Below, in pieces: positions 19,815-28,339 of a DNA stretch of 64,000 nucleotides. The notes under the pieces are model-generated. The model worked only from the letters and a program-made list of their open reading frames with translations, did not search any database and was not told where the DNA came from. The position numbers and the translations under genes were made by a program. Each line of letters begins with the position of its first letter. Within the stretch, counting starts at the first letter, position 1. Source of the DNA: Xanthocytophaga flava (GTDB lineage Bacteria > Bacteroidota > Bacteroidia > Cytophagales > 172606-1); the NCBI GenBank assembly GCA_030068525.1, contig JASJOS010000007.1, forward strand, positions 1 to 64,000, written 5' to 3'.

Positions 19815-19819
19815 CACCC

Positions 19820-19909
19820 GCAAGCCGGTACGACCAGCTCCTGCTGAATCCCCCCAGGGCTTGACCGCAGCAAGGGTAGGTGGTTGTAGCGGTGCGATAC
19901 TTGGCTTGC
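19820..19909 (+). ncRNA. ffs: Signal recognition particle RNA, small bacterial type
   Basis: The RNA ends pair (GCAAGCC at 19820-19826 with GGCTTGC at 19903-19909), giving a roughly 90-nt hairpin. The apical helix 8 region contains CCCCCCAGGGCTTGACCGC followed by AGCAAGGGTAG. It keeps the 5' CAG and 3' AGCA bases of the symmetric loop that binds Ffh. The capping loop is TTGA-like instead of the usual GGAA. A T-rich run directly follows the closing stem, so the RNA hairpin may end its own transcription; a second hairpin backs it up. It guides membrane and secreted proteins to the Sec translocon with Ffh and FtsY. Confidence 0.87.
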
Positions 19910-19920
19910 TTTTTGTTTTT

Positions 19921-19958
19921 AACCCGCAAGGTTTTCAGAAACGTTGCGGGTTTTTTCT
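19921..19958 (+). terminator. Terminator downstream of the SRP RNA
   Basis: Stem AACCCGCAA (19921-19929) / TTGCGGGTT (19944-19952), extended inward by GTT/AAC after one mismatch. It is followed by TTTTCTTTT. Confidence 0.85.
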
Positions 19959-19988
19959 TTTGTTTAAAAACAGGGTTTTCTACCTTTG
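19959..19988 (+). promoter_or_regulatory. Promoter of fsa (Bacteroidota type)
   Basis: TTTG at 19959-19962, an 18-bp spacer, then TACCTTTG at 19981-19988. Both boxes match the Bacteroidota consensus. It directly abuts the preceding terminator. The predicted 5' leader of fsa would be about 125 nt. Confidence 0.6.
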
Positions 19989-20117
19989 CCTGCAATACCT
20001 ACTTCCACTGGAACCTATCAACAGGTATGATTGTATTTCAAATACATGCAAATGCTTCAGTGAAATGTTGAATGCCAAGTCAAACTATTTGATAACTAAA
20101 TAATTCTTACTTGTCCG

Positions 20118-20774
20118 ATGAAATTTTTTATTGACACAGCCAACCTTAATGAGATCCGTGAGGCTCATGATCTGGGAGTTCTTGATGGTGTAACTACCAA
20201 CCCTTCTCTTATGGCGAAAGAAGGCATCACAGGAAAAGACAAGATTCTGAAACATTACAAGGACATCTGTAACATTGTTGATAATAATGTCAGTGCAGAA
20301 GTAATTGCTACAGACTTTGCAGGTATGATTCGTGAAGGAGAGGAACTTGCTGAGATTGATGAGAAAATTGTAGTGAAAATTCCTATGATTAAAGATGGAA
20401 TTAAGGCTATCAAATATTTTTCAGAAAAAGGCATACGTACAAACTGTACATTGGTATTTTCCGCAGGACAAGCATTACTGGCGGCCAAAGCAGGTGCTTC
20501 GTATGTTTCGCCGTTTATCGGACGTTTGGACGATGTAGCAACAGATGGCCTGGATCTGATTGAGCAAATTGTAACTATCTATCAGAATTATGGGTATGAA
20601 ACTGAAATTCTGGCAGCATCGGTACGTCATCCAATGCACATCGTTAAATGTGCAGAACTTGGTGCAGATGTAATGACAGGTCCTTTAAGTGCAATCCTTG
20701 CTTTATTGAAACATCCATTGACAGATGTAGGTCTTGAAAAATTCCTGGCAGATTATCGTAAAGGAAACGCTTAA
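20118..20774 (+). CDS. fsa: Fructose-6-phosphate aldolase / small transaldolase
   Basis: 218 residues, the size of the TalC/FSA class. Aldol transfer proceeds through a Schiff base on K87 in [11 protein letters not shown]. Other family motifs are [55 protein letters not shown] and [10 protein letters not shown]. Sequence alone does not settle whether it acts as a fructose-6-phosphate aldolase or as the transaldolase of the pentose phosphate pathway. It is transcribed from its own promoter downstream of the SRP RNA gene. Confidence 0.93.
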   Translation: MKFFIDTANLNEIREAHDLGVLDGVTTNPSLMAKEGITGKDKILKHYKDICNIVDNNVSAEVIATDFAGMIREGEELAEIDEKIVVKIPMIKDGIKAIKYFSEKGIRTNCTLVFSAGQALLAAKAGASYVSPFIGRLDDVATDGLDLIEQIVTIYQNYGYETEILAASVRHPMHIVKCAELGADVMTGPLSAILALLKHPLTDVGLEKFLADYRKGNA

Positions 20775-20884
20775 TCAGGATTTACAATTTTATGTTTCCT
20801 TTATAGTGCAAAAAACTCCTATAAACTCTGTTCTTACGGATTTTTGCATATAGCCAGAATCTGAAATTGTAAAACACTAAATTC

Positions 20885-21088
20885 ATGTATATCATCAAAG
20901 TAAAAGGCAAAGCCAAAATCCCGGATTACATTCAGCTACGTGATGAAAACTTTGTACTCATTGCCTATTTCCGAGCAGATCGTCCGTTAAAAAATCTGGA
21001 GAAATATGGGCTTGCGGGCAAAGAAACAGAATTGGAAAATGTAATTCGGGAATTGCCGTTTGGCAAATTACAGCTTCTAGCCATTTAA
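20885..21088 (+). CDS. Small protein of unknown function upstream of the FtsE-like gene
   Basis: 67 residues: MYIIKVKGKAKIPDYIQLRD, then a strand-rich middle (FVLIAYFRADRPLKNLEKYG) and an acidic helix (ETELENVIREL). It has no signal or membrane segment, so it is probably a small soluble alpha/beta protein. Its codon use and clean start make it a real gene. I do not recognise a named family. It precedes the FtsE-like gene by 68 bp, with a hairpin between them. Confidence 0.7.
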   Translation: MYIIKVKGKAKIPDYIQLRDENFVLIAYFRADRPLKNLEKYGLAGKETELENVIRELPFGKLQLLAI

Positions 21089-21094
21089 AGGCAT

Positions 21095-21141
21095 AATGAA
21101 TGATTGGTCGAAGGCATTCCGCCTATCACCAATCATTCATT
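21095..21141. other. Hairpin between the 67-residue gene and the FtsE-like gene
   Basis: 14-bp perfect arms AATGAATGATTGGT (21095-21108) and ACCAATCATTCATT (21128-21141). There is no T-tract, so it may be a weak terminator or an mRNA-processing hairpin. Its position over the upstream ATG at 21100 argues for a later start of the FtsE-like gene. Confidence 0.6.
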
Positions 21142-21156
21142 CAATTAGTGAAATGT

Positions 21157-21861
21157 ATGTTTTCCGACGATCCCATAGTTCGTGTAAAAGACGCCCAGAT
21201 ATTTCAGGGAGGCAAACCTATTCTGGATAATGTAAACTTTTCTATTCAGAAAGGAGAATTTATATATCTGATAGGCAGAACAGGTAGTGGCAAAACCTCT
21301 CTCTTAAAAACACTTTATGCTGATTTGCCTTTGCAACAAGGTCATATTGCTATTTCTGATTTCGAATTACATGATATTCGAAAAAAAGATATTCCTTACT
21401 TACGTAGGAAATTAGGTATTGTTTTTCAGGATTTTCAGTTATTCTTTGATCGTACTGTAACAGACAACCTCATTTTTGTATTACGTGCAACGGGTTGGTA
21501 CGATAGTGCAAAAATGAAAAAGCGTATTGCAGAAGTTCTTATGCAGGTAGGTCTGGGATCTGTTGGCAATAAAATGCCACATCAATTATCAGGTGGTGAA
21601 CAACAACGCATTGTGGTTGCCAGAGCTCTTTTAAATGAACCACTGCTACTCCTTGCCGATGAACCTACAGGAAACCTTGACCCGGAGGTAGCCGAAGAAA
21701 TCTTGAAATTATTTTTTGATATCAATAAAAGTGGAACAGCTGTATTGATGGCTACTCATAACCATGTATTTCTGCAAACACATCCAGCCAGAGTGTTGCA
21801 ATGTTATCAGGGAAAAGTACAGGATTCTATTACAGAAGGCCTTTCATCTGCAGGATATTGA
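21157..21861 (+). CDS. ftsE: FtsE-like ABC transporter ATP-binding protein
   Basis: 234 residues from the ATG at 21157 (MFSDDPIVRVKDAQ). Starting at 21100 would place the first codons in a hairpin. Complete ABC ATPase signatures are present: Walker A GRTGSGKTSLLK, Q-loop VFQDFQLF, signature LSGGEQQRI, Walker B LLLADEPTGNLDP and switch His in ATHNH. The motif set and short length match FtsE. With FtsX, FtsE controls cell-wall hydrolases at division. No ftsX is nearby, so its partner must be encoded elsewhere. An FtsE-like ATPase of another MacB/LolD-type exporter is the alternative. Confidence 0.8.
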   Translation: MFSDDPIVRVKDAQIFQGGKPILDNVNFSIQKGEFIYLIGRTGSGKTSLLKTLYADLPLQQGHIAISDFELHDIRKKDIPYLRRKLGIVFQDFQLFFDRTVTDNLIFVLRATGWYDSAKMKKRIAEVLMQVGLGSVGNKMPHQLSGGEQQRIVVARALLNEPLLLLADEPTGNLDPEVAEEILKLFFDINKSGTAVLMATHNHVFLQTHPARVLQCYQGKVQDSITEGLSSAGY

Positions 21862-22068
21862 CATTCAATAAATCTGCAAGTTGTTCCAATACTTCATCTC
21901 AACTCATCTTCATTTGTCTCATTGTAAAACTTGCGTAATTTTACCTTGTCTTTCCATTTAACTAGTAGACGATAACAACTAATAGTACAAATCCAATATT
22001 TTTTGGTTTGTTATACGGTTTTTACAAAAAAACAACAAAAATCTCTATTAAATCCATAGATTATATAA

Positions 22069-22076
22069 TACATTTG
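22069..22076 (+). promoter_or_regulatory. -7 box upstream of cysH
   Basis: TACATTTG matches TAnnTTTG and lies 22 bp before the cysH start. No convincing -33 TTG is seen at the expected spacing, so the call is tentative. Confidence 0.4.
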
Positions 22077-22098
22077 TCCTTATTTTTTCCTTTTTTGT

Positions 22099-22842
22099 AT
22101 GCAACAGGAGATAGATAACATAGCCGTTCAGATACAGGAAAAACCTATTGCCGAGGCGATTCGACAGTTGACAGAGTTATTTCCAGGCCAGGTAGCCTTT
22201 TCTACCTCATTCAGTCATGAAGATCAGGTAATAAGTGATATCATTTTTAAGAATCGCTTACCTGTACGTGTGTTTACATTGGACACAGGCCGGATGTTTG
22301 AAGAAACCTACCAAACATTCTACGAAACACAGGGAAAATACAAGCAAAATATAGAAGTATACTTTCCAGATAAGGCATCCGTGGAAAAGCTTGTAACAGA
22401 GAAAGGCCCTTATAGTTTCTATGAATCCGTAGATAATCGAAAGCAATGTTGCTTTATTCGCAAAATAGAACCTCTTAAAAGAGCTCTGCAGGGTGTGAAG
22501 ATCTGGATTACAGGTTTGCGCGGAGGTCAGTCAGAAAACCGCCAGCATATGCATAATCTGGAATGGGATGAAGGCAATCAATTAATCAAATACAATCCAT
22601 TGATTACCTGGACTCTGGAAGAAGTGGAGCAATATATTGACAAGAATCGTGTACCCTACAACAAACTGTACAATAAAGGTTTTAAAAGCATCGGCTGTGC
22701 ACCTTGTACCCGAGCAATTGAACCAGGAGAAGACCTGAGAGCAGGACGCTGGTGGTGGGAAGTCTCACACAAAGAATGTGGTTTACATGAACCCTCCTCA
22801 AGCGAAATTCCAACCGGAGCTTCATCCAGTATTGTAAAATAA
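22099..22842 (+). CDS. cysH: Adenylyl-sulfate (APS/PAPS) reductase
   Basis: 247 residues. Reduces activated sulfate to sulfite with thioredoxin. A PP-loop-type core (VAFSTSFSHEDQVISD, TLDTGRMFEETY) is followed by KQCCFIRKIEPL and GCAPCTRAI. Together these give the CC...CxxC ligands of the [4Fe-4S] cluster that marks APS-reducing enzymes. The catalytic motif ECGLH is at the C-terminus. The absence of an APS kinase gene (cysC) beside it agrees with direct APS reduction. It is first in the cysH-cysD-cysN cluster. Confidence 0.94.
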   Translation: MQQEIDNIAVQIQEKPIAEAIRQLTELFPGQVAFSTSFSHEDQVISDIIFKNRLPVRVFTLDTGRMFEETYQTFYETQGKYKQNIEVYFPDKASVEKLVTEKGPYSFYESVDNRKQCCFIRKIEPLKRALQGVKIWITGLRGGQSENRQHMHNLEWDEGNQLIKYNPLITWTLEEVEQYIDKNRVPYNKLYNKGFKSIGCAPCTRAIEPGEDLRAGRWWWEVSHKECGLHEPSSSEIPTGASSSIVK

Positions 22843-22869
22843 AAACAATCAAACATTATAAAGAATCTA

Positions 22870-22899
22870 TATACAGCATGTTAGTATACATGCTGTATA
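22870..22899. other. Hairpin between cysH and cysD
   Basis: 12-bp perfect stem TATACAGCATGT / ACATGCTGTATA with a 6-nt loop, 27 bp after the cysH stop. It has no T-tract, so it may stabilise or partly terminate the cysH transcript rather than end it. Confidence 0.55.
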
Positions 22900-22935
22900 G
22901 TTTAATTACTTATTCCACATCTACTCATTAGAATT

Positions 22936-23844
22936 ATGAGTGTACTCTCAAAGAGAAAATTTCCCCGTCAGTTAGAAGACGAAGCAATTTACATTATTCG
23001 TGAAGTTGCCGCACAATTTGACCGTCCAGCATTGCTTTTCTCAGGTGGCAAGGATTCTATTACACTGGTACGTCTGGCTCAGAAAGCATTTTATCCGGCA
23101 CGCATTCCTTTTCCTTTATTACATATTGATACAGGGCATAATTTCCCGGAAACCATTGAGTTTCGGGATCAGCTAGCCAAAGAGCTTCATTTGAATATGG
23201 AGGTACGTTATGTACAGGATAGTATTAATCAGGGTAAGGTAAAAGAGGAAACAGGTAAATATGCCAGCCGAAACGCACTTCAGACAGTAACTCTATTAGA
23301 TGCCATTGAGGAGTTGAAACTGGATGCTTGTATCGGAGGAGCACGCCGCGATGAGGAAAAAGCAAGAGCCAAAGAACGTATTTTCTCTGTAAGAGATGAA
23401 TTTGGTCAGTGGGATGCGAAACGTCAAAGACCAGAATTATTTGATATACTGAATGGAAAGATAAATGTTGGTGAAAATGTTCGGGTGTTCCCAATCAGTA
23501 ACTGGACAGAGTTGGATGTATGGAATTATATTCGTGAAGAAGGTATCGGTATTCCATCTGTTTACTATGCTCACGAACGTGAGATCATCGAAAGAGATGG
23601 TATGATATGGCCGTATTCGGAATACCTTCATACTACCCCTGATGAAATTGTTCAGCGCCGGGTAGTGCGTTTCCGTACAGTAGGTGATATGACTTGTACA
23701 GCAGCTGTTGAATCCTATGCCAACAATATTGATGGTATCATAGAAGAAATTCTCAGCGCAGTTATCTCTGAACGTGGTGCACGTATCGATGACAAGCGTA
23801 GTGAGGCTGCTATGGAAAAACGCAAACAGGAAGGATATTTTTAA
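22936..23844 (+). CDS. cysD: Sulfate adenylyltransferase subunit 2
   Basis: 302 residues, the catalytic subunit of ATP sulfurylase, which forms APS from sulfate and ATP together with CysN. The PP-loop LLFSGGKDSITLVRLAQKA and LLHIDTGHNFPETIEFRD are intact. So are GGARRDEEKARAKERIFS and the C-terminal VVRFRTVGDMTCTAAVES. Length is normal. It ends 71 bp before cysN. Confidence 0.96.
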   Translation: MSVLSKRKFPRQLEDEAIYIIREVAAQFDRPALLFSGGKDSITLVRLAQKAFYPARIPFPLLHIDTGHNFPETIEFRDQLAKELHLNMEVRYVQDSINQGKVKEETGKYASRNALQTVTLLDAIEELKLDACIGGARRDEEKARAKERIFSVRDEFGQWDAKRQRPELFDILNGKINVGENVRVFPISNWTELDVWNYIREEGIGIPSVYYAHEREIIERDGMIWPYSEYLHTTPDEIVQRRVVRFRTVGDMTCTAAVESYANNIDGIIEEILSAVISERGARIDDKRSEAAMEKRKQEGYF

Positions 23845-23915
23845 TACGTTGAATGGTCAAGCTGATATACAGAAGCTGTTAGCCAGATCATTCGCTTACC
23901 CCCTATTGAACCGAA

Positions 23916-25199
23916 ATGGATATCTTACGATTAAATACTGCCGGAAGTGTAGACGATGGCAAAAGTACATTGATTGGGCGTCTGTTATTTGATACTCAAT
24001 CTATCCCACAAGATAAACTGGAGGCTATTGCAGCATCTAGTCAACGTAAAGGCCTTGACTTCGTAGATCTTTCTCTGCTTACAGATGGACTTATTGCAGA
24101 ACGCGAACAAGGAATCACAATTGATGTTGCACATGTGTATTTTTCTACTCCTACCCGCAAATACATTATTGCGGATAGCCCTGGTCACGTAGAATATACA
24201 CGAAACATGGTAACAGGAGCGTCTACAGCACAGGTATCTATTATTCTGATAGATTCCCGGCATGGTGTTGTAGAGCAAACATACCGTCACTTCTTTATTT
24301 CTACCTTGTTGCGTATTCCCAAAGTATTGGTTTGTGTAAACAAGATGGACCTTGTGAATTTCTCACAAGATGTATTCTCCAATATTGTTTCTGATTTTTA
24401 CGCTTTTGCTGAGAAGATCAAGTTTGAAGGACAGATCATTGATTTTATTCCAGTTTGTAGCCTGCATGGTGACAATATAGCCAAAGGATCAGACAGGATG
24501 CCGTGGTATGAAGGAAAGACGCTACTACAGGAACTGGAAACAACAAATCTAAAAGAAAATAATGATGAGTTACCAGCCCGAATGCCTGTACAATATGTAG
24601 TTCGTCCTCGTACAGACGAATTCCACGATTACAGAGGGTATGCAGGTAAAATAAGTAGTGGAATTTTTAAGGTAGGAGATACGGTTACAGCGCTTCCATC
24701 TGAGCAAACGTCTGTTATCAAAAAGATTCAAAAATTTGAAAGCAGTCTGGATGAAGCACATTCCAAAGAATCTGTAACCCTGCTTTTAACGGATGATATA
24801 GACATCAGCAGAGGTAATATGCTGGTAAAAAAAGGTCAGGAGCCTATTGCAGCTAAATACATCGTGGCACATGTATGCTGGATGGCACATGAACCACTAT
24901 CTATTGGTAAGGTATACTGGCTACAACATGGCAATCAACTGGTAAAAGCCAAAATAGATGCCATTCAACATGTAATTGTTCCAGATACATTGGAGCATCA
25001 AAGTGCTACTCAGTTGAAACTTAATGATATAGCAGTGCTATCACTCAAACTGGCACATCCTATCTTTGCAGATACCTTTGCGACAAATAGATCCAATGGA
25101 GGATTTATTTGTGTAGATCCAGGAACAAATAACACAGTGGGTGTAGGTTTTATTGAAGAACTATACGAGAGTGTTCCTGTTCAGGAATTTGCTATTTAA
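23916..25199 (+). CDS. cysN: Sulfate adenylyltransferase subunit 1 (GTPase)
   Basis: 427 residues, an EF-Tu-like GTPase that drives APS synthesis by CysD. GTP motifs are GSVDDGKSTLIGRL (G1), DSPGHVEYTRNM (G3) and VNKMDL (G4), followed by two beta-barrel domains. There is no fused CysC kinase domain. It ends the cluster, with a terminator 25 bp downstream. Confidence 0.95.
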   Translation: MDILRLNTAGSVDDGKSTLIGRLLFDTQSIPQDKLEAIAASSQRKGLDFVDLSLLTDGLIAEREQGITIDVAHVYFSTPTRKYIIADSPGHVEYTRNMVTGASTAQVSIILIDSRHGVVEQTYRHFFISTLLRIPKVLVCVNKMDLVNFSQDVFSNIVSDFYAFAEKIKFEGQIIDFIPVCSLHGDNIAKGSDRMPWYEGKTLLQELETTNLKENNDELPARMPVQYVVRPRTDEFHDYRGYAGKISSGIFKVGDTVTALPSEQTSVIKKIQKFESSLDEAHSKESVTLLLTDDIDISRGNMLVKKGQEPIAAKYIVAHVCWMAHEPLSIGKVYWLQHGNQLVKAKIDAIQHVIVPDTLEHQSATQLKLNDIAVLSLKLAHPIFADTFATNRSNGGFICVDPGTNNTVGVGFIEELYESVPVQEFAI

Positions 25200-25223
25200 G
25201 AACCAAATATTTCCTATTAGGAC

Positions 25224-25256
25224 AGAAAAGCTGGATTATCTAAATCCAGCTTTTCT
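25224..25256 (+). terminator. Terminator of the cysHDN cluster
   Basis: 14-bp perfect arms AGAAAAGCTGGATT (25224-25237) / AATCCAGCTTTTCT (25243-25256) with a 5-nt loop, then TTTT. Confidence 0.85.
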
Positions 25257-25493
25257 TTTTACCATTATATGATCAGCAGCTCCGCTTAGAATCTACACAA
25301 ATCAGAACTAATACAAGATACCAAACACCTCTGAAAACCCACGTACAATTATAGAATTATACTACCTTTCTACTATCAGGAGCAACAACTGTCAAAACAT
25401 TTAGTGATATTACCCTCATTAATACATTCAGTGAAATCTCTCATATTATTTAATATTTACTGATGTAATCTTCGTAATAACTCATGTAAAACT

Positions 25494-25961
25494 ATGAACA
25501 TTCAATATGTTAAAGGAGATGCAACCAATCCGCAAGGAGATGGTAATAAAATCATTGTCCACATTTGCAATGATATAGGAGGATGGGGAAAGGGATTTGT
25601 AGTAGCACTCTCAAAGAAATGGTCTAAACCTGAAAAACACTATCGACAGTGGTATAAAAGTGGAGAGAAATTTTTATTAGGTGAAGTACAGTTTGTACCT
25701 GTTGAATCAACTATCACTGTAGCCAATATGATAGCTCAGCATGATATACAAGTATTAAATGGTATTCCACCCATTAGATATGATGCAGTACGCGAAGGTT
25801 TGAAAAAGGTAGTAACCTTTTCACAACAAAACAACGCGTCTGTTCATATGCCACGTATAGGAGCTGGTCTGGCAGGTGGAAAATGGGAAATTATTGAAGA
25901 CATTATCAGGGATGAACTAACAACCCGAGATATCCAGGTTACAGTTTATGATCTGTTGTAA
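25494..25961 (+). CDS. Stand-alone macrodomain protein (ALC1/TARG1-like)
   Basis: A 155-residue single macrodomain that binds ADP-ribose. IQYVKGDATNPQGDGN opens the domain. VHICNDIGGWGKGFVVALSKKW and VHMPRIGAGLAGGKWE form the two ligand loops. This loop pattern resembles the ALC1/TARG1 class, whose members remove ADP-ribose from acidic residues or from DNA/RNA ends. No ADP-ribosyltransferase or toxin gene is adjacent, so a housekeeping de-ADP-ribosylation role is more likely than an antitoxin role. Class assignment is by motif only. Confidence 0.88.
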   Translation: MNIQYVKGDATNPQGDGNKIIVHICNDIGGWGKGFVVALSKKWSKPEKHYRQWYKSGEKFLLGEVQFVPVESTITVANMIAQHDIQVLNGIPPIRYDAVREGLKKVVTFSQQNNASVHMPRIGAGLAGGKWEIIEDIIRDELTTRDIQVTVYDLL

Positions 25962-26235
25962 AATAGAGATTTACCTCTTTTAAAAATTTATCCAGAATAT
26001 AATAGTAGTAAAAATATTACCTGCCAAGTTTCTTTTAGGCCTAAAAACGGATAAATAATAGGTTATTCCGAACACTAGATATGTTCCAAACCAGTACTAC
26101 CAGCATTGGAAAACATTCAAGTAAAAACACAAAACAGCTTAGATGCGATTAAAAATTAGTCTTCTTATACAATCTAAAATACTGTTTTGGAGTTATTAGT
26201 ATGTACAAACATAATTTCTGTTACCTTTTACTTTT

Positions 26236-26625
26236 ATGATGCGATTCCTGTTTGTAATATTTGCGTTTGGATTCATGCTGATAGCAACTGAAGGCCATGC
26301 CCAATTCGGAAAAAAGAAAAAGAAGAAGAATGACAAGGATAAAGCTTCCAGTACAGAGGTCTCATCCAAAAGTTCTTCCAGTGAGTCTGGAGTATTTTCT
26401 TCTGAGATGCGTTTTTCTAAAAAGAAATACCCAACTGCTGAGGAAGGTATACAACGTGCACGTGACTTACGAGAGGCAAATGCCAAAAGAAACAATAAAA
26501 TAGCCCAGGAAATGGCTAGCAACCCCCGTTACAATGACCCAAGCTACTTTGGGCATAAACATAAGCCTAAAAAGCATCGGCCTGGAAAAAAGAAATATTG
26601 CAAAGAATGTGGTATAGTCCACTAG
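26236..26625 (+). CDS. Small lysine-rich exported protein
   Basis: 129 residues. The signal peptide MMRFLFVIFAFGFMLIATEGHAQ is followed by a lysine block (FGKKKKKKNDKDK) and a serine-rich stretch. A helical middle follows (EEGIQRARDLREANAKRNN), and a basic tail ends in KYCKECGIVH. It shares with the protein at 19425-19709 the sequence of signal, poly-Lys start, charged middle and a late CxC/CxxC pair. I recognise no family; the pair may be distant paralogs. Confidence 0.68.
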   Translation: MMRFLFVIFAFGFMLIATEGHAQFGKKKKKKNDKDKASSTEVSSKSSSSESGVFSSEMRFSKKKYPTAEEGIQRARDLREANAKRNNKIAQEMASNPRYNDPSYFGHKHKPKKHRPGKKKYCKECGIVH

Positions 26626-26957
26626 AAGAGCACTTCCCAATAAAAAAGCACAAATAGCTAAAAATCAAGTATTTATACTCACACTATCCAACCAATGGAT
26701 AGTGTTTTTTATTTATATATACTATAGCTATGCTCATATTTCAACCAAGCAATAATACTCTTTTTTGTGTATTATCATGTAAATACAAAAATTAGCTATC
26801 AATGCTATCATATAGTTAAAAATTGAACTATTCGCACTTTTTAGACAACTTTTCTGAGTAATTTCCACATTTTACAGATAACTCCTTTTACTTTCTGGCG
26901 AAACGTTCTATATTGTAAAATAAGTTATTCTTAGCTCACCGTACAAATCTTGGAATT
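26626..26957. other. Intergenic region upstream of the RND operon (332 bp)
   Basis: It holds the terminator at 26681-26711 and about 245 bp of AT-rich sequence before the adaptor gene, where the operon promoter must lie. I could not place a convincing -33/-7 pair, and no regulator gene is adjacent. Confidence 0.5.
26681..26711 (+). terminator. Terminator after the lysine-rich protein gene
   Basis: 10-bp perfect stem ACACTATCCA / TGGATAGTGT with a 5-nt loop, followed by TTTTT. Confidence 0.85.
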
Positions 26958-28103
26958 ATGAAAACAAACTCCTTACTAAGTGCACTCGTCGGCACTTCTT
27001 TGGCCACTATAGGTATAGCAGGTTGTACCGCAAGTGGTCAGGTTGACAATTCTTCTTCTAAAGAAATACTTCCTGTAACAAAGCTGATTACTAAAGACAC
27101 TATATTACTGCATGAATATGTAACCGATATTCAGGCAGTACGCAATGTAGAAATTAGAGCACGGGTATCAGGTTATCTGGATAAAATACTGGTAGATGAA
27201 GGCAAAGAAGTAAAAAAAGGCCAACCTCTATTTCAAATCAACGATGCGGAATACAAATCTGAATTGATGAAAGCAAAAGCTGCATTAACCAGTGCTACGG
27301 CAGAAGCGAAAACAGATGAACTGGAACTGGAGAGAGTTAAATTATTGGTTGAAAAAAAGGTTATTTCCAAAACAGAACTTGAAGTAGCCAAAGCGAAACT
27401 TGCTGTTGCAAATGCCCGCATTGAAGAAGCCCGTTCTGCTTATGCAAATGCCGAACTCAAATTGTCTTATACGTTCATTCGTGCCCCTTTTGACGGTATC
27501 ATTGACAGGATACCTTTAAAAACAGGCAGCTTGATTGATGAAGGAGCATTACTTACTACAGTTTCTGATATAAATGCAGTCTATGCTTATTTTCATGTCT
27601 CTGAAAATGAGTACTTACAATACATAAAGACCAAGCTCAGTGGTGCCAACCCTAATTCGGCAAATATCAAACTAATTCTGGCCGATGGTACAAACTATGA
27701 GCAAAAAGGAAAAATTGAAACAATGGAAGGGGAATTTGATGAGAGTACTGGTTCCATCGCATTCCGCGCCCATTTCCCCAATCCAGAAAAAATCCTCAAA
27801 CATGGCTCTACCGGCAAAGTTCGTTTAGCTAACGATGTTGACAATGCCTTGATGGTTCCACAAAAGGCTGTTTTTGAAATTCAGGACAAAAATTATGTGT
27901 ATGTAGTAGATGGTAACAACAAAGTAAAAATGAAGGAATTTAAGCCTAAAACACGCTTCTCACATTTTTACATTGTAGATTCCGGATTACAGGCAGGAGA
28001 TAAAGTTGTTTATGAGGGTATTCAGAACATTCGTGAAGGATCTCAGATTGTTCCCGAATTTATTGCCATGGACAGCCTTCTTACAACTACTCATGGTAAG
28101 TAA
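26958..28103 (+). CDS. RND efflux periplasmic adaptor, lipoprotein
   Basis: 381 residues of the AcrA/MexA membrane-fusion family. Signal peptide with lipobox IAGC, lipidation predicted at C23. A split lipoyl/barrel-sandwich domain (VEIRARVSGYLDKILVDEGKEVKKGQPLF and FIRAPFDGIIDRI) flanks a long alpha-helical hairpin (about 95-165). A beta-barrel and membrane-proximal domain follow (VPQKAVFEIQDKNYVYVVD). It links the pump encoded next with the outer-membrane channel. Confidence 0.93.
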   Translation: MKTNSLLSALVGTSLATIGIAGCTASGQVDNSSSKEILPVTKLITKDTILLHEYVTDIQAVRNVEIRARVSGYLDKILVDEGKEVKKGQPLFQINDAEYKSELMKAKAALTSATAEAKTDELELERVKLLVEKKVISKTELEVAKAKLAVANARIEEARSAYANAELKLSYTFIRAPFDGIIDRIPLKTGSLIDEGALLTTVSDINAVYAYFHVSENEYLQYIKTKLSGANPNSANIKLILADGTNYEQKGKIETMEGEFDESTGSIAFRAHFPNPEKILKHGSTGKVRLANDVDNALMVPQKAVFEIQDKNYVYVVDGNNKVKMKEFKPKTRFSHFYIVDSGLQAGDKVVYEGIQNIREGSQIVPEFIAMDSLLTTTHGK

Positions 28104-28339
28104 TTAGTAGTCTATTCTTGCTTCAAAAGAGGTCTTGCCACCAAAGGGATACTCCATTTAACAAATACTATATTTTTTATTTCATTAACATTCAAGTTTA
28201 TTCGTACTAACGGACTTTTAAGTTAAGGTTCGGCTTATTTCTATTTATAGAACAATCATTTTTATGTGTATGTAGAGTTATCCTGAATAGCATCTGGCAG
28301 ACCTCCTCTTATTTAATTATTCATTAGACGGAGGTAATC

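Noticed and set aside
19684-19995. 103-codon open frame antisense to the SRP RNA
   Set aside because: It overlaps the clearly structured SRP RNA and its terminator on the opposite strand.
20118-20774. Frameshift or pseudogene among the genes
   Set aside because: I looked for broken neighbours across the window; the genes with known families, such as this one, have full-length frames.
22870-22899. Transcription terminator between cysH and cysD
   Set aside because: The hairpin lacks a T-tract; it is listed only as a hairpin.
22857-22935. Riboswitch ahead of cysD or cysH
   Set aside because: Only a simple hairpin is present; no conserved riboswitch core could be recognised.
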